A DNA stretch of 64,000 bases, taken from NCBI RefSeq assembly GCF_001205715.1, contig NZ_AQQZ01000008.1:124001-188000 (forward strand), given 5' to 3'. Origin of the DNA: Pseudaestuariivita atlantica. Lineage in GTDB: Bacteria > Pseudomonadota > Alphaproteobacteria > Rhodobacterales > Rhodobacteraceae. Shown here in pieces: positions 44,412 through 52,412 of the stretch. The notes under the pieces were generated by a model. That model was not told the origin of the DNA, ran no database searches, and was given only the letters and a program-made list of their open reading frames with translations. The translations under genes were made by a program, and so were the position numbers. Each line of letters starts with the position of its first letter. Positions within the stretch are counted from its first letter, which is position 1.

Positions 44412-45665
44412 CTAGTGAAGGTTGTGCTGGGCACCTGTCCCCTCCTCGTCCATCAGGCCACGGCCCGTGCGGAACCGGTCGAGCCGGAAGGCGGCGGCGC
44501 TGTCATGCGGCTGGCCCGTCGCCATCAGGTGCGCCAGCGCGTATCCCGATCCCGGCACCGCCTTGAACCCGCCGTAACACCAGCCCGCGTTGATGTAATA
44601 CCCCTCGATCCCCGAGTGATCGATGATGGGCGATCCGTCGGGCGTCATGTCCATGATCCCGCCCCACGACCGCAACACGCGGGCCTTGCCGATCACGGGC
44701 ATCAGGGTCATCGCGGCCTCCATCACGTGCTCTTTCATCGGCAGGTTGCCGCGTTGCGCGTAGGAGGCGTAGAAATCGATGTCGCCGCCAAAGACCAGCC
44801 CGCCCTTGTCGGACTGGCTGATATAGAAATGCCCCATCCCGAAAGAGATCACGTGGTCGATGCAGGGTTTCAGCCCCTCGGTCACGAAGGCCTGCAAGAC
44901 GGTGGATTCGATCGGCAGCCGCATCCCCGCCATCGCCGCCACCTGTGACGACCGACCCGCCACCACCTGCGCCACCTTCCCGGCGCGGATCGGGCCACGC
45001 GTCGTCTGCACGCCGGTCACGCGGCCATTCTCGATGTCGATGCCGGTCACTTCGCATTGCTGGATCAGGTCGACGCCCCGGTCCGACGCGCCCCGCGCAT
45101 ATCCCCACGCCACCGCGTCATGCCGCGCCGACCCGGCCCGGCGCTGCATCAGCCCGCCGTAGATCGGGAAGCGCGTGTTGTCGAAATCGAGATAGGGGAT
45201 CTCTTCGCGCACCTTCTCGGCGCTCCAAAGCTCCGCATCATCTCCCTGGTTCACGATGGCATTGCCGCGCCGGGCATAAGCGTCACGCTGACCGTCGGAA
45301 TGGCACAGCATCAGCTGCCCGCGTTGCGACAGCATGACGTTGTAGTTCAGGTCCTGCTCCAGCCCCTCCCACAGCTTGAGCGAGTGGGAATAGAACTGCG
45401 AGTTGCCTTCGAGGAAATAGTTGGCCCGCACGATGGTCGTGTTCCGGCCCACGTTGCCGCCACCGAGATACCCACGCTCCAGCACCGCGACATTGGTGAT
45501 GCCGTGGTTCTTGGCGAGGTAATAGGCCGTCGACAACCCGTGCCCGCCGCCGCCGATGATGATGACGTCGTATTCGCGCTTCGGTTCGGGCGAGCGCCAA
45601 TGCGGCCCCCAACCGGCATTGCCGGTCAGGCCTTCCTTCAGGATTCGCAGCGCGGAAAAGCGCAT
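44412..45665 (-). CDS. soxB: Sarcosine oxidase subunit beta
   Basis: This is the 417-residue catalytic flavoprotein subunit. It oxidises the N-methyl group of sarcosine, giving glycine, a one-carbon unit for THF, and H2O2 with electrons passed through FAD and covalent FMN. The Rossmann dinucleotide fold is IIIGGGGHGLSTAYYLAK (about 35-52). NVGRNTTIVRANYF, QRRAGSARHDAVAWGYARGA and SWGGIMDMTPDGSPIIDH are typical for SoxB. GGGAGG precedes the ATG. It is the first sox gene, with a 139-bp gap before the inserted small gene. Confidence 0.96.
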   Translation of the reverse strand: MRFSALRILKEGLTGNAGWGPHWRSPEPKREYDVIIIGGGGHGLSTAYYLAKNHGITNVAVLERGYLGGGNVGRNTTIVRANYFLEGNSQFYSHSLKLWEGLEQDLNYNVMLSQRGQLMLCHSDGQRDAYARRGNAIVNQGDDAELWSAEKVREEIPYLDFDNTRFPIYGGLMQRRAGSARHDAVAWGYARGASDRGVDLIQQCEVTGIDIENGRVTGVQTTRGPIRAGKVAQVVAGRSSQVAAMAGMRLPIESTVLQAFVTEGLKPCIDHVISFGMGHFYISQSDKGGLVFGGDIDFYASYAQRGNLPMKEHVMEAAMTLMPVIGKARVLRSWGGIMDMTPDGSPIIDHSGIEGYYINAGWCYGGFKAVPGSGYALAHLMATGQPHDSAAAFRLDRFRTGRGLMDEEGTGAQHNLH

Positions 45666-45803
45666 CGGGTGCCTCCCTCGACCGGTATCCGGACTCAGCC
45701 GGTCGGTCAGAGGTTAGCAACGTCTGGACACTCCTGCCCAGAGCAAAAACGCCTCAATCGGTAAAGCGCGCGCGGTCTGCCTTCGACATGACCCGCGGCT
45801 CGG

Positions 45804-46352
45804 TCACCGGTGCGCCGTCGCGGTAGAAGGGCGTGCGCCGTCGCGGTAGAAGGGCGTGCGCCGGGACCGGCCCGTGACATGGCCCCAGAGGCTGGAAAAC
45901 AGGAGCCGGATCATCAGCCGTTTCACACCGCGGTTGCGGGTGGGCGCGTCATGGCCCGGCAGCGCGCCCTTCGCGCCGTAGATCAGCCGCACCGGACCAA
46001 GCACCGAGGGGTCGGGCAGCGACGCCGCCGTGACCCCCGCCATCGGCGCCCAGCCCGGAACATGCGAGGCGACGGGCGTGTTGCAACAAGCGGTCGACCA
46101 CCTCTCGAGCCCCTTGGGCGACAGCCGCGTGCAGACCAGTGCCGAGGTGTCGCCGGTCACCTCCATGTGACCCGGCTGGGTGATGAACAGGCGCAGGCCG
46201 CCGCCCGGCACCAGCTGGTCACCGATCCCGAGCGACCGCGCCCATGCGCGGCAATCGCGGCAATAGCAGATCGTGTGCGTGCCCGACCGCGCCCCTGCCG
46301 CGTCGACGGACCAGCGGACCGTGCCGCAGGCGCAGGCGAAATCGAGGCTCAC
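45804..46352 (-). CDS. DUF6151/GFA-like zinc protein with frameshifted C-terminus
   Basis: This 182-residue protein is related to glutathione-dependent formaldehyde-activating-type (GFA) domains and DUF6151. Zinc-binding cysteines are in FACACGTVRW, ICYCRDCRAW and STACCNTPV. The GTG start at 46352 overlaps the gdh stop by 4 bp. The 3' end contains a 23-bp tandem duplication (45810-45855) that shifts the frame, so the protein ends DGARPSTATAHR instead of the PVTEPRVMSKADRARFTD that the other frame still encodes, ending at 45754. The core zinc domain is intact, so function may be retained. Confidence 0.8.
   Translation of the reverse strand: MSLDFACACGTVRWSVDAAGARSGTHTICYCRDCRAWARSLGIGDQLVPGGGLRLFITQPGHMEVTGDTSALVCTRLSPKGLERWSTACCNTPVASHVPGWAPMAGVTAASLPDPSVLGPVRLIYGAKGALPGHDAPTRNRGVKRLMIRLLFSSLWGHVTGRSRRTPFYRDGARPSTATAHR
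45810..45863. repeat. 23-bp tandem duplication
   Basis: The 23-bp unit (starting GTGCGCCGTCGCGG) is present at 45810-45832 and 45833-45855, followed by the first 8 bases of a third copy (45856-45863). The 8-bp direct repeats GTGCGCCG that bounded the ancestral unit are the likely slippage points. The two copies are identical, so the event is recent. Confidence 0.92.
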
Positions 46353-47782
46353 AGACCCTTCGACTTGTAAGCCTGCGCCACCCGGCCGATCGCCACGATG
46401 AACCCGGCGGTGCGCAGATCGTCGACGTCGTCGCGCGCGCGCCAGACCTCGCGCATCGACTGGTACGAGGCGCGCATCGTGTCGTCGAGGCCCGACCGCA
46501 CCAGTTCCAGCTCTCCCGCGCCGCGCAGGTACTTCTCCTTGAAGTTGGGCGTCATCGACCATTTGTCGCCAAGGTGGTCCGACAGGCGTTCAAGCTCGGC
46601 CACGATCAGTTCGTGCCGCGCCTCTTCCTGCCGCCGCTGCATCCGGCCGAACCGGATATGGCTGAGGTTCTTGACCCATTCGAAATAGGACACCGTCACG
46701 CCGCCCGCATTGGCATAAAGGTCGGGGATGATGACGACGCCCTTCTTGCGCAGGATCTCGTCCGCGCCGAAGGTGACCGGGCCGTTCGCGGCCTCGATGA
46801 TCAGCTTGGCCTTGATGTTCTGGGCGTTCTTCTTGTGGATCGCGCCTTCCATCGCGGCGGGGATCAGGATGTCGCAGGTCTCTTCGAGAACCTTGGCGCC
46901 GTTTTCGACATAGGTGGCGTCGGGGTAGCCTTTCACGCCGCCATGCTTGGCCATCCACGCCTGCACCGCGTCGACGTTCAGCCCGCCCGCGTCGGTCAGC
47001 GCGCCGTCACGTTCGATGATCCCGATGATCTTGCAGCCGTCCTCTTCGGACAGGAACTTGGCCGCGTGGTAGCCCACGTTGCCGAGGCCCTGCACGATCA
47101 CGGTCTTGCCGTCGAGCTTGCCATCCAGCCCGGCGGTTTCGACATCGTCGCGGTGGCGGAAGAATTCCCGCAAGGCGTATTGCACGCCGCGGCCCGTCGC
47201 CTCCGTCCGGCCCTGGATGCCGCCGGCATGCGGCGGCTTGCCGGTGACGCAGGCGGCGGCGTTGATGTCGCTGGTGTTCATGCGGCGGTACTGGTCGGCG
47301 ATCCACGCCATTTCCCGCTCGCCCGTGCCCATGTCGGGCGCGGGCACGTTCTGGGCCGGGTCGATCAGGTCGCGCTTGGCCAGTTCGTAGGCAAAGCGCC
47401 GGGTGACGCTTTCCATCTCCTGCTCGGTATATTCGCGGGGGTCGATGCACAGCCCGCCCTTGGACCCGCCAAACGGCGTTTCCACCAGCGCGCATTTATA
47501 GGTCATCAGCGCCGCCAGCGCCTCCACCTCGTCCTGGTTGACGCCCAGCGAGAAGCGGATACCGCCCTTGACCGGCTCCATGTGTTCGGAATGCACCGAC
47601 CGGTAGCCGGTGAAGGTATGGATCTGCCCGCGCAGCCGCACGCCGAAGCGCACCGTGTAGGTCGAGTTGCAGACCCGTATCTTGTCTTCCAGCCCCGGCG
47701 GCAGATCCATCAACGCCACTGCGCGGTTGAACATCAGGTCAACGCTTTTGCGGAAACTCGGCTCTTGGTCGGAGCTGGACAT
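46349..47782 (-). CDS. gdhA: Glu/Leu/Phe/Val dehydrogenase (probable glutamate dehydrogenase)
   Basis: This 477-residue cytosolic enzyme interconverts glutamate and 2-oxoglutarate with NAD(P)H. The substrate-binding lysines lie in GGIRFSLGVNQDEVEALAAL and TYKCALVETPFGGSKGG. The dinucleotide fold is VIVQGLGNVGYHAAKFL, and IEAANGPVTFGADEIL is another family block. CAGGAGAG precedes the ATG. It is the first gene of a minus-strand run continuing to a DUF6151-like gene and, after 138 bp, soxB. Linking sarcosine-derived nitrogen to glutamate metabolism is a plausible reason for the proximity. Confidence 0.93.
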   Translation of the reverse strand: MSSSDQEPSFRKSVDLMFNRAVALMDLPPGLEDKIRVCNSTYTVRFGVRLRGQIHTFTGYRSVHSEHMEPVKGGIRFSLGVNQDEVEALAALMTYKCALVETPFGGSKGGLCIDPREYTEQEMESVTRRFAYELAKRDLIDPAQNVPAPDMGTGEREMAWIADQYRRMNTSDINAAACVTGKPPHAGGIQGRTEATGRGVQYALREFFRHRDDVETAGLDGKLDGKTVIVQGLGNVGYHAAKFLSEEDGCKIIGIIERDGALTDAGGLNVDAVQAWMAKHGGVKGYPDATYVENGAKVLEETCDILIPAAMEGAIHKKNAQNIKAKLIIEAANGPVTFGADEILRKKGVVIIPDLYANAGGVTVSYFEWVKNLSHIRFGRMQRRQEEARHELIVAELERLSDHLGDKWSMTPNFKEKYLRGAGELELVRSGLDDTMRASYQSMREVWRARDDVDDLRTAGFIVAIGRVAQAYKSKGL

Positions 47783-48136
47783 GGGGCTCTCCTGGTTAAA
47801 TGCGGCAGAGGATCAATCGAGTCGTTTCCAAGTCTACGCATGCGCGCAGGCAAAGCGCGACCAATTTCTAGGCAAAATGGAAATCCGCGCGATTCGGCGG
47901 TTTGGCCGCCGGAACGGCCGCCAGACGGCGTCCGGACCAGGGCCGAAACGGCGATTGTCGCAGGGCCGTGAACAGTCGCGGCAATCCCCGCCAAGTGTCA
48001 ACCAAACCAATGATATTTCAACACTTTTCGGGCCAAGTTGCCGCAATTTTGCCCCAAATGGCCGTCACATGCCTTGTTGTGACGAAACTTGGGCAAAGAC
48101 GGGCCGAAATCGCGCCCCTGCCCCGAAGGAGTTCAG
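47783..48136. other. Gene-free region with a nested inverted repeat, upstream of the Tad-like locus
   Basis: This 354-bp divergent region lies between gdhA and the small gene at 48137. At 48048-48097 an outer inverted repeat (TTTGCCC..CAA and TTGGGCAAA) encloses an inner perfect hairpin (GTCACA at 48064-48069, TGTGAC at 48078-48083). The structure sits 40 bp upstream of the first start codon and could be an operator or a leader RNA fold. The A/T-rich zone 47995-48055 is a probable promoter region. No gene was found. Confidence 0.45.
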
Positions 48137-48331
48137 ATGCTCACACACTTCCTGCAGCGACTCGTCGAAGGGCACCGCGCCGTCATGGCACCTGTCCACG
48201 CGACCCGTCGCGTTTCGTCATCCAAGGCTTCCGATCGCGCGCCCGGCCTTCTGGGCGTGCGACCGGTGTCGCGCGGGGGCGCTGGCGGTTCCACCTTCGG
48301 GCGGACCATTCGAGACATGAGGTTCCCATGA
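48137..48331 (+). CDS. Small protein gene coupled to TadE
   Basis: This is a predicted 64-residue basic protein with no recognised family, no membrane segment and no signal peptide. Support comes from AAGGAG five bases before the ATG and from its TGA overlapping the next ATG (ATGA), as expected for translational coupling. Third-codon GC (about 73 percent by eye) is lower than for neighbours, which weakens the case. Its start (LTHFLQRL) resembles the first residues of the TadE proteins downstream, so it may alternatively be a leader peptide or a decayed gene. Confidence 0.4.
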   Translation: MLTHFLQRLVEGHRAVMAPVHATRRVSSSKASDRAPGLLGVRPVSRGGAGGSTFGRTIRDMRFP

Positions 48332-48876
48332 CCCACTTCTCTTTCCTTGCAAGGTTCCGGAACGACGAACGCGGCAACATGACGGTCGAGGCCGTGATCC
48401 TGCTGCCGATCCTGATCGTGATGTTCATCGCGATGTTCGTGCTGTTCGATTACTTCCGCGCCCATTCGGTGGCCGGCAAGACGGCCTACACGGTCGGCGA
48501 CATGATCAGCCGCGAGACCGACTACATCACGCCGGGCTACATGGACGGGGCGATGAACCTCGTCACCTTCATGAACGGCACCGACGCGGCCACCGCCGGG
48601 TTGCGGGTCACCGTCATCGGCTATGACGGACCCAACGACGCGCTGACGCTGGAATGGTCGTGGACCGAGGGCACGGGCTATGCGCCGTTGAACGAGGCGC
48701 AGGTGAATGCGCTGCGCGACCAGATCCCCGATATGCCGTCCGGCCAGCAGATTATCCTGGTCGAAACGAAATCGGTCTATGACCCGATCGTGGACCTGGG
48801 ATTGTCCGACGCCCCGATCGAGACGTTCGTGGCCACCATGCCCCGGTTCGCCCCTCAGGTTCAGTGGCAGGGCTGA
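48328..48876 (+). CDS. TadE-like pilus assembly protein, paralogue A
   Basis: This 182-residue TadE-type pseudopilin-like protein has a short basic head (SFLARFRNDERGN), a conserved E in MTVEAVILLPILIVMFIAMF that starts the membrane helix, and a periplasmic part. It is a close paralogue of the protein at 51186-51752: both share GDMISRETDYI, ILVETK and RFAPQV blocks. In Tad systems such proteins are processed and needed for Flp pilus assembly or anchoring. A strong intrinsic terminator follows at 48910. No tad/cpa core genes lie in the window. Confidence 0.85.
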   Translation: MTHFSFLARFRNDERGNMTVEAVILLPILIVMFIAMFVLFDYFRAHSVAGKTAYTVGDMISRETDYITPGYMDGAMNLVTFMNGTDAATAGLRVTVIGYDGPNDALTLEWSWTEGTGYAPLNEAQVNALRDQIPDMPSGQQIILVETKSVYDPIVDLGLSDAPIETFVATMPRFAPQVQWQG

Positions 48877-49225
48877 CGGCGCCGCGACGGCCCTGACGCA
48901 CGGGCCCGCGCCCCGGCCGATACGGCCGGGGCTTTTTCGCCGGGGTCCCTGTCCCGGCACCACTCCGAACCGCGACACGGACGAGTCGCGACTCGGATTG
49001 CCATCCTAAAGCGCCTTTTGAGTACGCATTTCCGCCCATTGTCGCGGCAGCCTGACCAATGCAGGCCCACAAGCCCGGATTGTCCGCAAAATCCCAAAAA
49101 TAATGAGAATTTTCAACGCTTAAGGCCCAACTTACGCCGCATTTGACCGACATAAACGCAGCTACACAAAAGGGGTGTGTTGGGGTGCTCGCCCGCCATT
49201 GGCGGACCGTAGAAGGAATGTGACA
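48877..49225. other. Terminator plus promoter region between TadE-like units
   Basis: This 349-bp region contains the terminator of the first TadE gene (48910-48937). An A/T-rich patch at about 49085-49125 is the likely promoter zone for the TadG-like operon. AAGGA at 49213-49217 is the ribosome-binding site for that operon. No gene or RNA was recognised. Confidence 0.5.
48910..48937 (+). terminator. Intrinsic terminator after TadE paralogue A
   Basis: GCCCCGGCCG (48910-48919) and CGGCCGGGGC (48923-48932) form a perfect 10-bp stem with an ATA loop, followed directly by TTTTT. This is a classical Rho-independent terminator that ends the first TadE unit. Confidence 0.9.
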
Positions 49226-50656
49226 TTGAAACGCTTGGGAACAGACACGCAGACCCGCGTGGCACGGGCCAAGCCCAACTATGTGGACTGGTTCCGCATG
49301 GTTCGCTTTGCTCGCGACGAAGACGGGGCACTCTCGATCTTCTCGCTGTTCATGTTCTTCATGATCTTGATGGCCGGCGGTGTCGGCGTCGACCTCATGA
49401 TGAACGAAATGAAACGCACCAAACTCCAGCACACGCTGGACCGGGCCGTGCTGGCTGCAGCCGACCTGGACCAGACGCTTGAACCGACGGCAGTGGTCAA
49501 CGACTACTTCGCCAAGGCTGGCATGGGCAACTACCTGCAGAGTGTTGACGTCGATACCGGCCTCAACTTCAAGGAAGTGTCCGCGACCGCTGAAACGGTG
49601 ACCGACACGATCTTCATGAACCTGCTCGGCATCAACAGCCTGTCGGCCCCGGCCTCCGGCACCGCCGAAGAGCGGATCGGCAACGTCGAGATCTCGATGG
49701 TGCTCGACATCTCCGGCTCGATGGGCTGGAACAACAAGATCGCCAACCTGCGCAACGCGGGCCAGACCTTCGTGAACACGGTCATCAAGCCGGAAACCGA
49801 AGACCTGATCTCGATCTCGATCGTGCCCTACACCGCGCAGGTGAATGCGGGCCCGTTGATCTACGACAAGCTCAACGTGAACCACAAACACAACTACTCG
49901 CACTGTCTCGAGTGGAACTCGGGCGAATTCGACGATACCGAAATCGACCTGAGCCGCACGTGGGAGCAGGGCCAGCACTTCGAATCCTCGTCGAACTATC
50001 CGGGCACCATCCAGAACCCCGGTTGCCCGAAGCGGTCCTATGAACGCATCACGTCGTTCAGCCAGAACGCCTCGGCCCTGAACAGCCAGATCTCGTCGCT
50101 GCGCGCCCGCGCAAACACGTCGATCCACCTGGGCATGAAGTGGGGGACGGCGATGCTCGACCCGACATTCCGCCCGATCGTGTCGCAACTGATCGCGGAA
50201 GGCGAAGTGGACTCGGAATTCTCGGGCCGTCCGGCGGACTATACCGACCCGGAAACGCTGAAGACCATCATCCTGATGACGGACGGTCAGAACGTGACCA
50301 CGCGCCGGATCAAGGAATGGGCCTACAACGCGTCGAACGAGTACTACCACTGGTCGCGCTACCCGCTGTGGTACTACCTGAACAACTACGTTCCGTCGTA
50401 CCAGCACAGCAACTTCTACTTCACGAAGTACACGCCGAGCCAGGGTGATACCTACCTCGACCAGACGTGTGACGCTGCCAAGGCCGCCGGGATCGTGGTG
50501 TGGTCCATCGGCTTCGAAACCGGCGAACACGGATCGGACGTGATGGAACAATGCGCCTCGTCGCCCGCACACTTCTTCGAAGTGGAAGGCTCCGAGATCG
50601 TAGATGCCTTCCAGTCGATCGCGCGCCAAATCAACCAGCTGAGGCTGATCCAATGA
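49226..50656 (+). CDS. TadG-like protein with von Willebrand factor A domain
   Basis: This protein of about 476 residues is anchored by an N-terminal helix (ALSIFSLFMFFMILMAGGVGVDL) typical of TadG/TadE pseudopilin-like starts. A VWA domain begins near NVEISMVLDISGSMGWNN (MIDAS D-x-S-x-S) and includes LKTIILMTDGQNVTT and IVVWSIGFETGEHGSD. Such proteins probably act in Flp pilus or adhesion functions at the cell surface. The start codon is uncertain: TTG at 49226 has the best spacing from AAGGA, GTG at 49220 is also possible. The stop overlaps the next start (ATGA), so three genes are coupled. Confidence 0.88.
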   Translation: MKRLGTDTQTRVARAKPNYVDWFRMVRFARDEDGALSIFSLFMFFMILMAGGVGVDLMMNEMKRTKLQHTLDRAVLAAADLDQTLEPTAVVNDYFAKAGMGNYLQSVDVDTGLNFKEVSATAETVTDTIFMNLLGINSLSAPASGTAEERIGNVEISMVLDISGSMGWNNKIANLRNAGQTFVNTVIKPETEDLISISIVPYTAQVNAGPLIYDKLNVNHKHNYSHCLEWNSGEFDDTEIDLSRTWEQGQHFESSSNYPGTIQNPGCPKRSYERITSFSQNASALNSQISSLRARANTSIHLGMKWGTAMLDPTFRPIVSQLIAEGEVDSEFSGRPADYTDPETLKTIILMTDGQNVTTRRIKEWAYNASNEYYHWSRYPLWYYLNNYVPSYQHSNFYFTKYTPSQGDTYLDQTCDAAKAAGIVVWSIGFETGEHGSDVMEQCASSPAHFFEVEGSEIVDAFQSIARQINQLRLIQ

Positions 50657-51189
50657 CACAGAAACTCTTCTCCCGCCTGCGCCGCCACATGGCGCAGGAA
50701 CAGGGCTCCATGACGGTGGAATTCGCCATCTGGTTCCCTCTCTTCATGGTGATCCTGCTCGCCTCTGTCGAACTGGGCGTGGTCACGGTCCGCCACACGA
50801 TGCTGGAACGCTCGCTTGACATGACTGTCCGCGACATCCGGCTGGGGACCGGCACCGCTCCGCAGCACGACCAGATCAAGGACCAGATCTGCGAGAACAT
50901 CGCACTGGTGCCGGATTGCCAGGAAAACCTGCGGCTCGAGATGATGCAGCGCGACCTGCGCGCATGGACCTCCATCGACGGCAACGCGGATTGCACCGAC
51001 CAGTCGGCACCCGTCGCACCGGTGCGCCAGTTCTCGAACGGGCTGGACAACGAGCTGATGGTGCTGCGCGCCTGCCTGAAGTTCACGCCTTTCTTCCCGA
51101 CCACCGCGCTGGGCGAGTCGATGGCGAAGGACGCGAACGGTGACGTGGGGCTTATTGCAACCTCTGCCTTCGTGCAGGAACCTCGGTGA
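50653..51189 (+). CDS. TadE-like pilus assembly protein, paralogue B
   Basis: This 178-residue protein has a TadE N-terminus: a basic head (KLFSRLRRHMAQEQG), SMTVEFAIWFPLFMVILLASVELG with the conserved Glu, then a soluble region with four cysteines (ICENI, DCQEN, DCTDQ, ACLKF). It is more divergent than paralogues A and C. It starts inside the VWA gene stop (ATGA) and ends inside the next start (GTGA), giving a tightly coupled operon. Confidence 0.85.
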   Translation: MTQKLFSRLRRHMAQEQGSMTVEFAIWFPLFMVILLASVELGVVTVRHTMLERSLDMTVRDIRLGTGTAPQHDQIKDQICENIALVPDCQENLRLEMMQRDLRAWTSIDGNADCTDQSAPVAPVRQFSNGLDNELMVLRACLKFTPFFPTTALGESMAKDANGDVGLIATSAFVQEPR

Positions 51190-51752
51190 TCGACATGACA
51201 AGCAAACTGAACACGCTTTTCGCACGCTTCCGCAAGGACGAGGAAGCCAACCTGTCGGTCGAAGCGATCATCCTCCTGCCTGTCCTTCTGTGGGCGTTCA
51301 TGGCGATGTTCATCTTCTTCGACAACTTCCGCTCCCACTCGGTGGCGCAGAAGGCGGCCTACACGATCGGGGACATGATCAGCCGGGAAACCGACTACAT
51401 CGACCCGACCTACATGACCAACGCCTACAAGCTGCTGCAATTCCTGTCGGAATCCGAAGCAGCCGACACCTCGCTGCGGGTCACGGTGGTCAAGTACAAC
51501 GCCAACAAGGACCGCTATCAGCGCGTCTGGTCGAAAAAGAAGGGCGCCGGTTACGAACCCCTGAACAACACGCAGGTGAAGAAGCTCGCAAACAAGCTGC
51601 CCAACATGGTGCACAACGAGCAACTGATCCTGGTGGAGACCAAGACGCGGTACGACTCGGTGTCCGATATCGGCCTGCTGGGCGACGAGGTGGAAACCTT
51701 CGTGTTCACCCGCCCGCGCTTTGCACCGCAGGTGATGTGGAACGCAGGCTGA
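51186..51752 (+). CDS. TadE-like pilus assembly protein, paralogue C
   Basis: This 188-residue protein is a close paralogue of the TadE-like protein at 48328. After the basic head (LFARFRKDEEAN), LSVEAIILLPVLLWAFMAMF forms the membrane helix, and the soluble part shares AYTIGDMISRETDYIDP, ILVETKTRYD and FTRPRFAPQV with paralogue A. The GTG start at 51186 has AGGAA upstream; an in-frame ATG 9 bp downstream is an alternative. It is the last gene before a terminator. Confidence 0.88.
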   Translation: MIDMTSKLNTLFARFRKDEEANLSVEAIILLPVLLWAFMAMFIFFDNFRSHSVAQKAAYTIGDMISRETDYIDPTYMTNAYKLLQFLSESEAADTSLRVTVVKYNANKDRYQRVWSKKKGAGYEPLNNTQVKKLANKLPNMVHNEQLILVETKTRYDSVSDIGLLGDEVETFVFTRPRFAPQVMWNAG

Positions 51753-51787
51753 CCGGCCCGCACCCACACGACCCTGTCACAGACACG

Positions 51788-51819
51788 CCCCGTCCGATCA
51801 GCCGATCGGGCGGGGTTTT
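51788..51819 (+). terminator. Intrinsic terminator after the TadG/TadE operon
   Basis: CCCCGTCCGATC (51788-51799) pairs with GATCGGGCGGGG (51804-51815), 12 bp with one G-U pair and an AGCC loop, followed by TTTT. It ends the operon before the convergent gene at 51842. Confidence 0.9.
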
Positions 51820-51841
51820 CCTTTGTCCGCCGGCCCGGCTG

Positions 51842-52336
51842 TCAGCGCGTGTCGGCGTCCGCCCGTTCGGCCAGCCGGATCGAGATGAGATCGGCCATCG
51901 CCTTGGCCTGCGCGGCCGCCGTGACGCCGCCCACGCCGATGCGCCGGCCAAGCTGCCAGAAAAGGCCGGGCCGCCACGCCCGCGCGCCCGGTGACTTCAG
52001 GGTCAGCATGAAACCGTTCGACGGCTTGAAGGCGAGCATCCCGCGATCGACCCGGTCCATGTCCTCCCACCCCGCAAGGCACTTGCCGTCGGGATCGAAC
52101 AGCCCGTCCGTGGTCAGCGCCAGCCGGCCCTCGGTCGCGCGCCACATCCGCACCGCGCCGAACAGCGCCGCAACGCCCCCGACCAGTAAAAGCAACAGCA
52201 GCGACAGCGTCGCGGGCGGCGTGTTAAAGGCGGTCCACAACAGCACCACGCCCAGCGACGCCAACACGCCCACGCCCAGCATCCGGCGCGGCGTCGATGC
52301 CGCGACCTCTGCCAGAAGCTCTCCCGATATGGCCAT
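51842..52336 (-). CDS. Membrane protein of unknown function, PH-like
   Basis: This 164-residue protein has two closely spaced N-terminal hydrophobic segments (about 20-38 and 44-64, with LSLLLLLLVGGVAALFG). A soluble tail (DGLFDPDGKCLAGWEDMDRVDRG, NGFMLTLKS) resembles bacterial PH-like membrane sensor domains. The last 30 residues form an amphipathic helix (AAAQAKAMADLISIRLAERAD). The family is not named with confidence. It is convergent with the TadE operon and 76 bp downstream of the dehydrogenase gene on the same strand. Confidence 0.75.
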   Translation of the reverse strand: MAISGELLAEVAASTPRRMLGVGVLASLGVVLLWTAFNTPPATLSLLLLLLVGGVAALFGAVRMWRATEGRLALTTDGLFDPDGKCLAGWEDMDRVDRGMLAFKPSNGFMLTLKSPGARAWRPGLFWQLGRRIGVGGVTAAAQAKAMADLISIRLAERADADTR

Positions 52337-52412
52337 GTGCCCTCCCCCGGTCTGCCGCGCCGCTTTACTTCACGCCGCGATGCTTGGCGAGGGCGAATGG
52401 CGCGGACACCGG

